From positions 62,001 to 126,000 of the forward strand of contig JAHBUE010000003.1 in the NCBI GenBank assembly GCA_019638235.1: 64,000 nucleotides of DNA. Direction: 5' to 3'. Below, piece after piece: positions 32,597-41,974 of the stretch. A model generated the notes under the pieces. It had not been told where the DNA came from. It saw only the letters and a list, made by a program, of their open reading frames with translations, and did not search any database. Each line of letters opens with the position of its first letter. Within the stretch, counting starts at the first letter, position 1. Both the position numbers and the translations under genes were made by a program. This DNA comes from Cyclobacteriaceae bacterium (GTDB lineage: Bacteria; Bacteroidota; Bacteroidia; Cytophagales; Cyclobacteriaceae).

Positions 32597-32698
32597 AATT
32601 TTTGTGATTTTAGGAGAAGATGCAAAAACCCGGTCGTTTCCATAAGACCTAATGATTTTTTTAGCAAGATAAGGCTTTCTTTGACCTATCTTTACACT

Positions 32699-33784
32699 AT
32701 GGAAAACGCTGTATATCCCGTTAAAATTCTGCATGAGCTTGCCTATTCCGTTTTTAAAAAAATCGGTTGCCCGGATGACCATGCCCGTTTGGCCACCGAT
32801 GTATTGTTATCGGCTGACTTGCGGGGTATTGACTCGCACGGCCTCGCCCGCCTGTCGGGTTATGTGCGCCTGTGGGAAGCGAAACGGATAAACGCCACGC
32901 CCGATATTAACGTTGTACACGAATCGCCCGGCACGGCCGTAGTAGATGGCGACAGCGGGCTGGGATTAGTAGTGGCACCAAAAGCGATGGAAATCGCTAT
33001 CGAAAAAGCCAGGGCAGTAGGCACAGGTTGGGTATCTGTACGAAATTCAAATCATTTTGGTATTGCAGGCTACCACTCTATGATGGCATTGCAACACGAC
33101 ATGATAGGCTGGGCCATGACCAATGCCAGCCCGTTGGTAGCGCCAACTTTTTCTGTTGAACGATTATTAGGTACGAACCCCATTTCAGTTGCTATTCCGG
33201 CAGACAAGGAACCACCCTTTGTGTTAGACATGGCCACCACAACGGCAGCCAACGGAAAGCTTGAAATCCTTCAGCGAAAAAGTAAAGAAGCGCCTTTGGG
33301 ATGGATACAAACCAAAGATGGAAAGCCTTCTACAAATCCGCATGAATTAAAGGATGGCGGTGCATTGATACCGCTTGGCAGCGACTATGAGCATGGCAGC
33401 CATAAAGGATACGGCCTTGGTGCAATGGTAGATATTCTCTCGGCTGTTCTCTCCGGGGCAAACTATGGCCCCTGGGTGCCGCCCTTTGTTGCCTTTCTTC
33501 AACCTCCTGCCGACCCGGTAGGAAGCGGTATCGGTCATTTTGTTGGCGCCATGCGCATTGATGCTTTCAGACCCGTGCATGAGTTTAAACAACACATGGA
33601 TAACTGGATTAAACGATTCCGTTCTGCCAAAACAACTGAAGGACATGACCATGTACTTATTCATGGCGACCCCGAACGCGAAATGAAGGAGAAGAGAACA
33701 AAAGAAGGTGTTCCGCTTAATCCTAAAGTGGTTGATGATTTAAAAGAGCTTGCAGCCCGGCTTAATTTGAAAAACCCGTTGTAA
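32699..33784 (+). CDS. Ldh-family (malate/L-lactate dehydrogenase-like) oxidoreductase
   Basis: NAD(P)-dependent 2-hydroxyacid dehydrogenase of the LDH2/MDH2 fold, 361 aa. Family signatures are LRGIDSHGLARL near the N-terminus, VSVRNSNHFGIAGYHS (active-site His), DMATTTAANGKLEI and HKGYGLGAMVDILS. The N-terminal domain is divergent from classical malate dehydrogenases, and the true substrate (malate, lactate, sulfolactate, ureidoglycolate) is not evident. ATG at 32699 (MENAVYPV). The 3' end overlaps a convergent gene by 23 bp. Confidence 0.87.
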   Translation: MENAVYPVKILHELAYSVFKKIGCPDDHARLATDVLLSADLRGIDSHGLARLSGYVRLWEAKRINATPDINVVHESPGTAVVDGDSGLGLVVAPKAMEIAIEKARAVGTGWVSVRNSNHFGIAGYHSMMALQHDMIGWAMTNASPLVAPTFSVERLLGTNPISVAIPADKEPPFVLDMATTTAANGKLEILQRKSKEAPLGWIQTKDGKPSTNPHELKDGGALIPLGSDYEHGSHKGYGLGAMVDILSAVLSGANYGPWVPPFVAFLQPPADPVGSGIGHFVGAMRIDAFRPVHEFKQHMDNWIKRFRSAKTTEGHDHVLIHGDPEREMKEKRTKEGVPLNPKVVDDLKELAARLNLKNPL

Positions 33785-34316
33785 AATAAAACCTGATAGA
33801 AAAAGGTGAAGCGAACGGGCTACTGTTCGTATAGAGAAAATCATACGAAACAAGAACGTTCATAAAAGCCCTGTTTCCTGCCGGGCCGTAATATCCAAGC
33901 CCTGCAAAAAACCGCTCATAAGAATATTTCTCATTATATCCCGGAACGGTAACCTTTATGGTTACCATATCATAATCGGCTTGCACAAAAAATTTCTGAA
34001 GAAAGTTATGCCGCAAAAATGGATACCAGCCATAAACATGGTCTTTCGCACCAATATCGCTATACGTGGTGTAGTTGTATTCAAGCCCTACCCCGGACGA
34101 AAAGTTTTTCGTTACCATATAGCCTAACTGCCCCGAACCACCAATAGAAAAAAAGCGTCCGTAATAATTATCTCTGCCAAAATTCAACCCGCTAAGGCCG
34201 AGGCCCACATAAGCACGCTCTTTAAATGAATAATTGCCGTCATCATAAATTTCGCGTTGTGCAACAGCAGCATACGAACTCAGGCATAGCAGTACAATAA
34301 CAATCCTCTTCAGCAT
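33762..34316 (-). CDS. Small outer-membrane beta-barrel-like protein
   Basis: A 184-aa exported protein with signal peptide MLKRIVIVLLCLSSYAAVAQ. The mature sequence alternates aromatic and small residues typical of barrel strands (YVGLGLSGLNFG, SGVGLEYNYTTYS, RFFAGLGYYGP) and ends in SIRFYFTTGF, close to the usual terminal aromatic signal. It looks like an eight-strand OmpA/porin-family-size barrel. Function unknown. It lies upstream of nothing obvious and overlaps the Ldh gene 3' end. Confidence 0.7.
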   Translation of the reverse strand: MLKRIVIVLLCLSSYAAVAQREIYDDGNYSFKERAYVGLGLSGLNFGRDNYYGRFFSIGGSGQLGYMVTKNFSSGVGLEYNYTTYSDIGAKDHVYGWYPFLRHNFLQKFFVQADYDMVTIKVTVPGYNEKYSYERFFAGLGYYGPAGNRAFMNVLVSYDFLYTNSSPFASPFSIRFYFTTGFSN

Positions 34317-34352
34317 AACGTTAATGTTTATTCCCGGAAACCTTTCAGCATA

Positions 34353-34643
34353 CTACTCTTCAACGACAACAAATACGTCCTCGTTATCTTTCTTCATCAA
34401 ATATTTTTCGCGGGCAAATTTTTCTAATGATTGGCGGTCACCAAACAACTCTTCCCGGTCATGTTCAACCTCTTTGATTTTCTCCTCATAATAGGTCTTC
34501 TCATTCTCTAACGACCGCAGTTTTGAGGCTAACTTAAACCGCGACACAAAGTCGTTGGAGTCTAAAAAGAGCATCCAGGCAAGGAAAATCAGCCCGGCTA
34601 CAATGTAGAAATTCTTAAAAAATGAAGGTATGCGTTTGAGCAT
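34353..34643 (-). CDS. FtsB/DivIC-family septum formation initiator
   Basis: Bitopic division protein of 96 aa: a short cytoplasmic N-terminus, one transmembrane helix (about 10-26, FYIVAGLIFLAWMLFLD) and a periplasmic coiled coil (about 38-75). The conserved C-terminal EKFAREKYLMKKDNEDVFVV is the FtsB/DivIC box that contacts FtsL and FtsQ. It would act at the divisome. Confidence 0.88.
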   Translation of the reverse strand: MLKRIPSFFKNFYIVAGLIFLAWMLFLDSNDFVSRFKLASKLRSLENEKTYYEEKIKEVEHDREELFGDRQSLEKFAREKYLMKKDNEDVFVVVEE

Positions 34644-34693
34644 AATACAAGCTTAAAAAGTAGTACGAAGATAGGACAGATTCAGAAATAAAA

Positions 34694-34713
34694 AAACCAC
34701 CTGCCGGTGGTTT
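34694..34713 (-). terminator. Terminator after the 41-aa lipoprotein gene
   Basis: On the minus strand AAACCACC and GGTGGTTT form an 8-bp stem with loop GGCA, running into a T-tract (TTTTTTTATTTC). It is 25 bp beyond the small lipoprotein stop. Confidence 0.75.
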
Positions 34714-34738
34714 AATAGCTCTTAATAATCGGTAATCG

Positions 34739-34864
34739 TTAAATCTTCTGCCCGGTGGCTTCCTTCTTTTCAGCAGGAGCTTTGGCATAGGTAGCACAGG
34801 TATAGCTTGAGCAGGAGGCTAAACCGATGGCCAGAACGAATAAAACCAGTATAGATCTTTTCAT
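34739..34864 (-). CDS. 41-aa lipoprotein
   Basis: A short gene whose product starts MKRSILVLFVLAIGLASCSS: a compact signal with a clean SPII lipobox (LASC, Cys18). The mature peptide is only 24 residues (CSSYTCATYAKAPAEKKEAT, then GQKI), Lys/Ala-rich with a second Cys. It has its own TACCTTTG -7 box at 34889-34896 and a terminator at 34694-34713, so it appears to be an independent transcription unit. Function unknown. Confidence 0.72.
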   Translation of the reverse strand: MKRSILVLFVLAIGLASCSSYTCATYAKAPAEKKEATGQKI

Positions 34865-34888
34865 AACGCTTAATTGTTAATTCCGGAA

Positions 34889-34896
34889 CAAAGGTA
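34889..34896 (-). promoter_or_regulatory. -7 box of the 41-aa lipoprotein gene
   Basis: The minus strand reads TACCTTTG, fitting TAnnTTTG, 24 nt before the ATG at 34864. The -33 TTTG is missing at standard spacing. Confidence 0.45.
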
Positions 34897-34977
34897 AACA
34901 CCCCAACAGGAAATAAGCTGAAATAACTTCAATAACCTTACATGGGTTTATAAACAAGCAGCCCCTGTAAGAAACAA

Positions 34978-35006
34978 AAGAGGCTGCCTTTTTAAGACAG
35001 CCTCTT
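34978..35006 (-). terminator. Terminator of the SusC/SusD/lipoprotein operon
   Basis: AAGAGGCTG and CAGCCTCTT are perfect 9-bp arms. On the minus strand they are followed by TTGTTTC. It lies 27 bp after the last gene of the operon. Confidence 0.72.
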
Positions 35007-35033
35007 AACTATTGCTTATCTATAACACAACTA

Positions 35034-35468
35034 CTACCTCACAGGAAAGGCAGCGCGATTAACCAACTTGGGAAACTCAGCCTGGGTAGTAAGTTCCAGT
35101 CTGAAGGTTAATGAAGTTCCCGCAGCCTGATTAACAGTGTAGTTCACGGTACGTGTATGTTCCGCGCCAGTAGTTGCACCGGATTCATCAAAAGACTGGA
35201 TCGTGGTAAATTCACCTGTTGTTCCTTCACGGAGTTTCAGAACAAGTGTTTTAGCCGGATCGCTCCCGATGTTCACATACCGTAAAGTTACTGTAACATT
35301 GGTACCCGTTGTTGGTTCAGTTGTTGATACCGGTGATACAGTAATAAACGCATTAGTAGATGTAGTTGTCCCTATCTTTTTATAGGAAGGCCCTACTTCA
35401 TTTTTTTCGCAGGCGCCAAGCACTGCTGCAAAAACAAATAGTACAAATAATCTTATATAAAATTTCAT
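35034..35468 (-). CDS. Lipoprotein of the SusC/SusD operon, Ig/CARDB-like
   Basis: A 144-aa lipoprotein: signal MKFYIRLFVLFVFAAVLGAC with lipobox LGAC. The mature part is one beta-sandwich-like module (NVTVTLRYVNIGSDPAKTLV, then LREGTTGEF, TVNYTVNQAAGTSLTFRLEL), as in CARDB or other Ig-like adhesion/carbohydrate-associated domains. As third gene after SusC and SusD it is probably a surface accessory protein such as a SusE-like ligand binder. The ATG at 35468 starts at the signal and leaves 14 bp after susD. Confidence 0.65.
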   Translation of the reverse strand: MKFYIRLFVLFVFAAVLGACEKNEVGPSYKKIGTTTSTNAFITVSPVSTTEPTTGTNVTVTLRYVNIGSDPAKTLVLKLREGTTGEFTTIQSFDESGATTGAEHTRTVNYTVNQAAGTSLTFRLELTTQAEFPKLVNRAAFPVR

Positions 35469-35482
35469 AGTCATCATGGTTA

Positions 35483-36955
35483 TTAGTTTTGATCCCACCA
35501 TATCCTGTTTAACAAATTCACCGTAGGCACATTAGCTGCATTTGTAGTAAACTCGCTTGACGGATATTGTAACCTTCTGCTAAACTGGCCGCCCAGGGCT
35601 GTATTTAATTGATCGGGCACAGTCATGTCGGTATATTGAAAATCATACCGCCTGGCATCATTCCATGTTTCAGGACTCAGGAACAGCGCCACATACTTCT
35701 CCTTCATAATCAGGTCAATCGTTATGTTCGCATCGCCTACGGAAACTATGGGGTCGCTTATGTAAGCATCCCGATCGGCAGTAGCAACACCCAGCATATC
35801 CATGTGAGCCGTAATTCCGGCAAGGTAGGCAGCATAAGCCTCAGGGTTTTGATTTTTTGCCAGGCGAGCTTCTGCTTCAATAAACTTCTGCTCGGCATAC
35901 GTCATCACCATAACCGGAGAGAGTCTGTGGGCATAGAAGGTGGGATTTGTTGTAGTTGTAATGTTCTCCACCAATGTGGAGGCATCCAATCTAAGATCCG
36001 AAACATCAACATCACGCCCAGCGCCATTTGTTGTACCTACAAACATTCCATATTTTGGATGGAGAGGGTTGTTGTTTTTGCTGAACATAAATCCCATGCG
36101 AGGATCAACAACACCAAAACTGGTGCCGTCCATAGCCTCTATAATCTGCTTCGATATCCAGCCATCCAGCACTAACCCGGCCTGGTTCATGGAAACCACA
36201 CCCCAGGGGTTACGCGCACCGGCAACATCAAAGTAAACAACCTTGGCATTATCGGCATTGCCTGCAAGCCCATTGCCAATGGCCGCTAATATCGCATCAG
36301 GATCATAGCTGGCGGTTTTACTCAAATGATTGAGGTACCGCGCCCGTAACGCATACGCTGTTTTAATCCATCGCGAAAGGTTACCCTGAAACATGAAATC
36401 ATCTGTACCCATGTTCAACGTGGTTTCGGTTTTACCTAATTCGGTAATACCATCCGATAACAATTTGAAAACTTCGGCATACAGCGCCTGCCCGTTATCG
36501 TACGTTGGCTTCATCGTCTGAACAAAAAAAGCATCTGTATAAGGCACATCGTTCCAGGAATCAACCAAAAGCGCAAGGTTTATGGCTTTCATAATTTTAG
36601 CCACACCTACATAATTGGGCGCTCCCTGTTCTACCGCCATCAGCTCCATGTCCGACAGATTACTCATCACATTGTAAATAGCCACCCAGGTACCATTGGG
36701 GTTTATTTCCTGGTGAGTATCAGTATTGCCACCCGCATTAGGGCCGGCTAAGTACTGCACAAAATACGAGGTCATGCCGCCCATATTAGCCGTGTTGGTG
36801 GCTGTTCGCATACTGGTAACCGACATTAGCCCGCTAATTGGAACAACCGTTGGGTTATTCGGGTCTTTGTTAATATCAAGATAATCTTCACAACTTGTGA
36901 AAACACCCGCTATGATTAATAATATAAAGAATCTTAGTTTCATACTTTTAAGCAT
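35483..36955 (-). CDS. SusD/RagB-family nutrient-binding lipoprotein
   Basis: Surface lipoprotein (490 aa) that delivers ligand to its SusC partner. The signal is followed by the lipobox VFTSC and EDYLDINKDPNNPT, the standard SusD-like opening. TPR-like helices include LVDSWNDVPYTDAF and RWIKTAYALRARYLN, and the C-terminal segment has SPETWNDARRYDF. It belongs to the SusD-like 2 type often paired with peptide or glycan importers; the substrate cannot be told. The start codon overlaps the SusC stop by 1 bp (TAATG), implying coupled translation. Confidence 0.93.
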   Translation of the reverse strand: MLKSMKLRFFILLIIAGVFTSCEDYLDINKDPNNPTVVPISGLMSVTSMRTATNTANMGGMTSYFVQYLAGPNAGGNTDTHQEINPNGTWVAIYNVMSNLSDMELMAVEQGAPNYVGVAKIMKAINLALLVDSWNDVPYTDAFFVQTMKPTYDNGQALYAEVFKLLSDGITELGKTETTLNMGTDDFMFQGNLSRWIKTAYALRARYLNHLSKTASYDPDAILAAIGNGLAGNADNAKVVYFDVAGARNPWGVVSMNQAGLVLDGWISKQIIEAMDGTSFGVVDPRMGFMFSKNNNPLHPKYGMFVGTTNGAGRDVDVSDLRLDASTLVENITTTTNPTFYAHRLSPVMVMTYAEQKFIEAEARLAKNQNPEAYAAYLAGITAHMDMLGVATADRDAYISDPIVSVGDANITIDLIMKEKYVALFLSPETWNDARRYDFQYTDMTVPDQLNTALGGQFSRRLQYPSSEFTTNAANVPTVNLLNRIWWDQN

Positions 36956-39900
36956 TATAGGGTAATGTTAATAGAAAACAACGCGCTCCGTGCTCCGGGG
37001 TAACCCATACCGGCAAGCCCGGTAGCATTACTTCCTGAACCTGCTGTATACGACTCGGGGTCGTAGTTACGCCAGGGTGTCCATAAAATGATGTTGTTTA
37101 AAGACCCGGAAACAGATACTGCTTTCAAAGACAATGGTGTGAGCCAACTCTTTGGCAGGTTATAATTCAACGTTACGTTGCGTAGCTTCACAAAAGAGGC
37201 ATCATACACAAAGTTTTCAGACATGGCACGGTGAACGTTCCTGTAATAACCAGCGCCATAATCTCTGCCATCAGGGCCAAGACCCTGGCCTAACCAAACC
37301 TGTTGGGTGTTGGGTGTACCATCAGCTACTACCCCATCAAAAATCACCACATCATTTCTGTCGTTGGTAAAATCGGGTTTCAGGAATGCTGCCAGCCAGT
37401 TACCATACTGGTCATATTGGTCGTTACCCCATCGTGTATCAATTAAAAAAGAGAGTGAAACATTTTTGTAGCTAAAGGTGTTCCGGATGCCGGCTAACCA
37501 ATCGGGCATGGCATTACCTATCACCAACTGCTTACTGGCCGGAGTTAATGTCGGGAATCCGTCAGCGCCAATCAGGATGGGCAAGCTCCTGTCTAAATGG
37601 GTAGCTCCTGTGGGTTCATTATACCGCTGGTAGGCTGTTCCGTACAAATCGCCATAGGGTCGGCCGTTTGTAATGCGCATGGCCACAGCAGCCTGGAGGT
37701 AACCCGACTGTGTTGCAATAAGGATGTCATCAACGCCCTCGGCTATGTCCACCACCATGTTCCGGTTGCGGGTAAAGTTAACCATAGCATCCCAGCGAAA
37801 ATCGCCAAGCTGAAGTGGGGTTCCGGTAAGGGTTAATTCAATACCCTTATTTTCGATTTCACCCGCATTTATCCATAGCGATCCATGTCCGGTTGTGTTG
37901 GATACCGGCACCGCAAGAATCTGATCTCTACTATTAGCCTTGTACCAGGTAAGGTCAACACCTAACCGGTTCTCAAACAATTTTAGTTCGGTACCAAATT
38001 CAAGAGTGGTTGTCATTTCAGGAACCAACAGCTCGCTTCCCCTGGCAGAAGACCGCACATAACCCACCCGGTTGTTGAGCGGGAAGGCATCTGCTGTTGT
38101 ATAGGTAGCGGCAGTTCTGTAAGCTTCTGTATCTTTACCCACCTGCCCCCAGGCTGCACGAAGTTTTCCGTAGCTCAACTGGCTGGGTAGGTTAAGTACA
38201 TCGTTAAACACAAAACTCACACTTGCCGAAGGATAGAAGAACGAGTTGTTTCCTTTCGCTAACGTGGATGTCCAGTCGTTCCGGGCTGTCAGGTTCAGGT
38301 ACAAAAAACTCTTATAGTCTAACGTAGCATCTCCGAATACCCCGATTAAACGGCTTCTTCTGTTGGTTTCTTCTACACGGTGTACTGTTACATTGTTAAA
38401 GCTGTAAAAGAAAGGCGTAACAAAATTATCTCCACGATTGTAGCTGTAATTAAGGTCTCTTTCAAATAGCTCGTGACCAACCCTTACGGTTGCGTTCAAA
38501 TCCTGTGTTACCTTTTTATCGAACGTGGCAAAGAAGTTGGAGTTAACAACCCGGTTGATAAACCTGCGCTGTTCCATAAACCCGGTTGCACTTAGCCCGC
38601 TGAGGTTCTCTCCGGCAATGCCCTGAGGTCCGGGAACAATTTCATCGCGCTTGTCCACGTAAAAATCATGACCAAACCGGTAAGTAAATGACAGCCACTC
38701 AATCGGTTTGTAGTTAAAGGTAAGGTTACCGATAGTACGGTCAACTTTGTCTTCATACGTCAGGAAACGGGCATTATATAAAGGGTTGGCCGAAAGGACA
38801 CCGGCTATCTGGGTTCCATCTGGCTTTATATACTTGGTTATATCCTGCGTGTGCGACCAGTACATGAGGCGTTCACCCATAGTGGTATGGGGCACCCTGT
38901 TGCCACCGGAATTAGAATAATTTACGCTGGCCTCTATGTTAAATTTTTCACTGAATTTCGCTGTTCCGCGAAAGCGCGCAGATGTCCTTCCCCATTCGGA
39001 GAAAGGAATAATACCTTTTTGATCGGTATTGTTTACTGACGTATAAAAAGTAAATACGTCATTTCCTCCCGATATATTGAAGTAAGAATCGCGCATGCTG
39101 CCCGTCTGGAAAAAATTCTTGTAGTTGTCATAATACACATAAGTCGGGTCAACTACTGACTGGGCTTCGATCAACGCGCCTGAAGCGGAGTACACACTAC
39201 CATCATCAATGCCATACCAGCCCCGTCCATAATTTTCCTGAAAGCTTGGAAGTTTGTTGATTTTGTCGGCACTAAAAGAAGAGCCTACGTTAATAGTAAG
39301 TCCGCTTCCTGACCGCCCGCTTTTAGTAGTAATTACTACCGCGCCATTGGCTGCCCGCACACCGTAAAGGCCGGTGGCCGCAGCGCCTTTCAGGATACTG
39401 ATGGTTTCAATATCATTCGGGTTAATGTCGGCAGCCCGGTTGCTCATACCACGAGAAAAATTTCCGTTATCGAAAGTTTGATTGTCAATCGGAACTCCAT
39501 CTACGATAAAGAGTGGCTGGTTATCGGCACCTGCATTCAGTGACGTTACACCTCTCACCACAATTCTTGCACCCATACCGGGGCCACCACCTGTGTTGGT
39601 GATCTGTACACCGGCAACCTGGCCTTGTAGTGCAGACACAATGTTAGGCTGCCTTACTTCAGTAAGTTCTTTTCCACCTACCGATTGCACGGCATAGCCC
39701 AGCGATTGCTTGGTCTTTTCGATACCGAAAGAAGTAACCACTACTTCTGAGAGTTGGGTAACATCCAGCGAAAGCGCTACATCAACAACGCTCCGGTCGC
39801 CAATGACAACTTCAGAGGTTTGAAGGCCGATGAAGGAGAAAATTAAACTTCCTCCAGATGCCGGAATACCGCTAAGGGTGTAATTACCATTTACATCCGT

Positions 39901-40116
39901 AGCCGTACCGTTTGCTGTTCCTTTCACAACAACGTTAACACCCGGCAAAGGTGATCCATCATCTGATGATGTTACTTTACCGGATACAGTCCTTTCCTGC
40001 GCATAAGAAAGGAATGTTACTATGAGCAACAGCGTCATAGTCAACCACCGAACATGATTGGTTAACAAACCAATTGCGTTGCGTGGCTTTGCTTTTGAAT
40101 TGTAGATTTCTTCCAT
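36955..40116 (-). CDS. SusC/RagA-family TonB-dependent outer-membrane transporter
   Basis: TonB-dependent importer of 1053 aa. After the signal (LTMTLLLIVTFLSYAQ) comes a carboxypeptidase-D regulatory-like domain (VSGKVTSSDDGSPLPGVNVV), then the TonB box region (VVVTSFGIEK). The plug domain includes ADNQPLFIVDGVPID and IETISILKGAAATGLYG, and a 22-strand barrel ends in SINITL. No FecR/sigma signalling extension is present. The ATG at 40116 is used because the codon at 40122 is TTG. Substrate unknown. Confidence 0.94.
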   Translation of the reverse strand: MEEIYNSKAKPRNAIGLLTNHVRWLTMTLLLIVTFLSYAQERTVSGKVTSSDDGSPLPGVNVVVKGTANGTATDVNGNYTLSGIPASGGSLIFSFIGLQTSEVVIGDRSVVDVALSLDVTQLSEVVVTSFGIEKTKQSLGYAVQSVGGKELTEVRQPNIVSALQGQVAGVQITNTGGGPGMGARIVVRGVTSLNAGADNQPLFIVDGVPIDNQTFDNGNFSRGMSNRAADINPNDIETISILKGAAATGLYGVRAANGAVVITTKSGRSGSGLTINVGSSFSADKINKLPSFQENYGRGWYGIDDGSVYSASGALIEAQSVVDPTYVYYDNYKNFFQTGSMRDSYFNISGGNDVFTFYTSVNNTDQKGIIPFSEWGRTSARFRGTAKFSEKFNIEASVNYSNSGGNRVPHTTMGERLMYWSHTQDITKYIKPDGTQIAGVLSANPLYNARFLTYEDKVDRTIGNLTFNYKPIEWLSFTYRFGHDFYVDKRDEIVPGPQGIAGENLSGLSATGFMEQRRFINRVVNSNFFATFDKKVTQDLNATVRVGHELFERDLNYSYNRGDNFVTPFFYSFNNVTVHRVEETNRRSRLIGVFGDATLDYKSFLYLNLTARNDWTSTLAKGNNSFFYPSASVSFVFNDVLNLPSQLSYGKLRAAWGQVGKDTEAYRTAATYTTADAFPLNNRVGYVRSSARGSELLVPEMTTTLEFGTELKLFENRLGVDLTWYKANSRDQILAVPVSNTTGHGSLWINAGEIENKGIELTLTGTPLQLGDFRWDAMVNFTRNRNMVVDIAEGVDDILIATQSGYLQAAVAMRITNGRPYGDLYGTAYQRYNEPTGATHLDRSLPILIGADGFPTLTPASKQLVIGNAMPDWLAGIRNTFSYKNVSLSFLIDTRWGNDQYDQYGNWLAAFLKPDFTNDRNDVVIFDGVVADGTPNTQQVWLGQGLGPDGRDYGAGYYRNVHRAMSENFVYDASFVKLRNVTLNYNLPKSWLTPLSLKAVSVSGSLNNIILWTPWRNYDPESYTAGSGSNATGLAGMGYPGARSALFSINITL

Positions 40117-40190
40117 TAGCAAAATTTGTTTAAGGGTTAAAGGTTTAAATTTATAATCAGTCTATATAACTGACCTAAGTTCAATCAAGT

Positions 40191-40207
40191 TTGAATAAAT
40201 TATTCAA
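40191..40207. promoter_or_regulatory. Palindrome upstream of the SusC operon
   Basis: TTGAATAA-A-TTATTCAA is a perfect 17-nt palindrome about 75 bp upstream of the SusC start, within the 267-bp gap shared with the divergent phoH-like gene. It could be a regulator site; no recognisable complete promoter was found beside it. Confidence 0.35.
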
Positions 40208-40383
40208 TAAATGCAAGCCTTACCGGGTATTTGCATTCCGCTTTCCTTTTAATAAATTAACACCGCTTTTGCAGATGAGGGAACACGTATTTCATTTTTT
40301 AAACTGCCCTGACTTAACCCTATTGGGTTCCGCTATTGTCTTCCGTGCCCGTTCGGGTTCTATTAACCAAACCTAACGCCTGT

Positions 40384-41727
40384 ATGTCTAAAACTAAAAA
40401 GGAGAAAAAAATCTTTGTTCTGGATACGTCCGTAATCATTTATGAACATAATTCCATCCTGAATTTTGACGAACACGACATCGGTATTCCCATTACCGTG
40501 CTGGAAGAATTAGACAACTTTAAAAAGGGCAACGACACTAAGAATTTTGAAGCGCGGGAGTTTATCCGCCTGATTGATAAACTGGCCAAAAGCCAGATGC
40601 TGCACCAATGGAACCCGATTAACGGAAAAGGAAAGGGCGACTTCAAGGTGATTATGGATACCAGTGGTAACGGCACATTAGATGCCAACCGCGTATTTAA
40701 TGAAGACAAACCCGACCACCGGATATTAAACTCGGCCCTGTTGCTGCAAAAAGAAGAACGTGGCCGCAAGGTTATATTAGTGTCGAAAGACGTGAACCTG
40801 AGGCTAAAGGCAAAATCGCTTGGCCTGCATGCCGAAGATTACACCACTGGAAAAATTCAAAACATTTCGTCATTGTATTCGGGGCGCACTGTTGTGGATG
40901 ATGCTGATGCAGATGCTATAAACCTTGTTTATGAAAAAGGGTATTGCCCCCCGGATGACATTTTAGGAAAACTTAAACCCGAAAAGAATCATTACTACAT
41001 TTTAAAGAATGGCAAAAAATCGGTTCTCGCTTATTACAATCCATTTAATGAAATGGTAGAGCAGGTTGAAAAGAGATCGATATATGGCGTGAAGCCCCGC
41101 AATGCAGAGCAGACCTTCGCCATACATGCCTTACTGAAACCCGACATTAAATTAGTAAGCATACAGGGCGTGGCGGGTACCGGCAAAACGCTGATTGCCC
41201 TTGCTGCGGCTTTAGAACAAAAACGCGACTTCCGGCAAATTTATCTTGCCCGGCCAATCGTGCCGTTAAGCAATAAAGACATCGGGTATCTTCCCGGTGA
41301 CATCAAATCGAAGCTTAATCCCTACATGGAACCCTTGTGGGATAACCTGAAGTTTATTCAAAACCAGTATAGCGAATCGGACAAGGAATATTCCAAGATT
41401 ACCGAAATGGTAAACCAGGAGAAATTAGTGATTACACCATTGGCCTACATACGTGGGCGAAGCCTGTCGAACATTTGCTTTATTGTGGATGAGGCGCAGA
41501 ACCTTACCCCGCATGAAGTAAAAACCATTATTACCCGTGCGGGCGAAAACACCAAGATCATCTTTACAGGTGATATTTACCAGATTGATACGCCCTACTT
41601 AGATGCGCAAAGCAATGGCCTGTCGTACCTGATTGACCGCCTGAAAGGGAATGAACTTTATGCCCACATAACCCTCGAAAAAGGAGAACGTTCAGAACTG
41701 GCCAACCTGGCAAATAACTTACTGTAG
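40384..41727 (+). CDS. PIN–PhoH family ATPase
   Basis: A 447-aa fusion of an N-terminal PIN RNase domain (about 8-150; FVLDTSVIIYEHNS, PDHRILNSALLL, VSKDVNLRLKAKSLG) to a C-terminal PhoH ATPase (about 235-447). The ATPase has Walker A GVAGTGKTLIAL, Walker B ICFIVDEAQNLTP and sensor IIFTGDIYQID. Such PhoH2-type proteins are RNA helicase/RNase enzymes. The ATG at 40384 starts directly before the PIN fold. Confidence 0.92.
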   Translation: MSKTKKEKKIFVLDTSVIIYEHNSILNFDEHDIGIPITVLEELDNFKKGNDTKNFEAREFIRLIDKLAKSQMLHQWNPINGKGKGDFKVIMDTSGNGTLDANRVFNEDKPDHRILNSALLLQKEERGRKVILVSKDVNLRLKAKSLGLHAEDYTTGKIQNISSLYSGRTVVDDADADAINLVYEKGYCPPDDILGKLKPEKNHYYILKNGKKSVLAYYNPFNEMVEQVEKRSIYGVKPRNAEQTFAIHALLKPDIKLVSIQGVAGTGKTLIALAAALEQKRDFRQIYLARPIVPLSNKDIGYLPGDIKSKLNPYMEPLWDNLKFIQNQYSESDKEYSKITEMVNQEKLVITPLAYIRGRSLSNICFIVDEAQNLTPHEVKTIITRAGENTKIIFTGDIYQIDTPYLDAQSNGLSYLIDRLKGNELYAHITLEKGERSELANLANNLL

Positions 41728-41936
41728 GGTTATTCCAGGGGTGCAAGATTTTACTCTAAATTTTGAAATAAAAGCAGGGTAATGTTGCCCCCGCCCGTCA
41801 ATGGTTAGCTAACATACCTGAAGGACCGTGTAAGGTTATTGTAGAACTGTTACGCCTGCCGGAAAAACTTCAACCGAACGCCCCAAACTTCACATACCAG
41901 AAAAAGTGGTCATTATGATCGGCCTAAACCCCACCC

Positions 41937-41944
41937 TATTTTTG
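41937..41944 (+). promoter_or_regulatory. Possible -7 box of the 83-aa gene
   Basis: TATTTTTG matches TAnnTTTG and ends 30 nt before the ATG at 41975. No -33 element at canonical distance. Confidence 0.4.
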
Positions 41945-41974
41945 GCGTATAAAACGGAATAAATTCATTTTACC

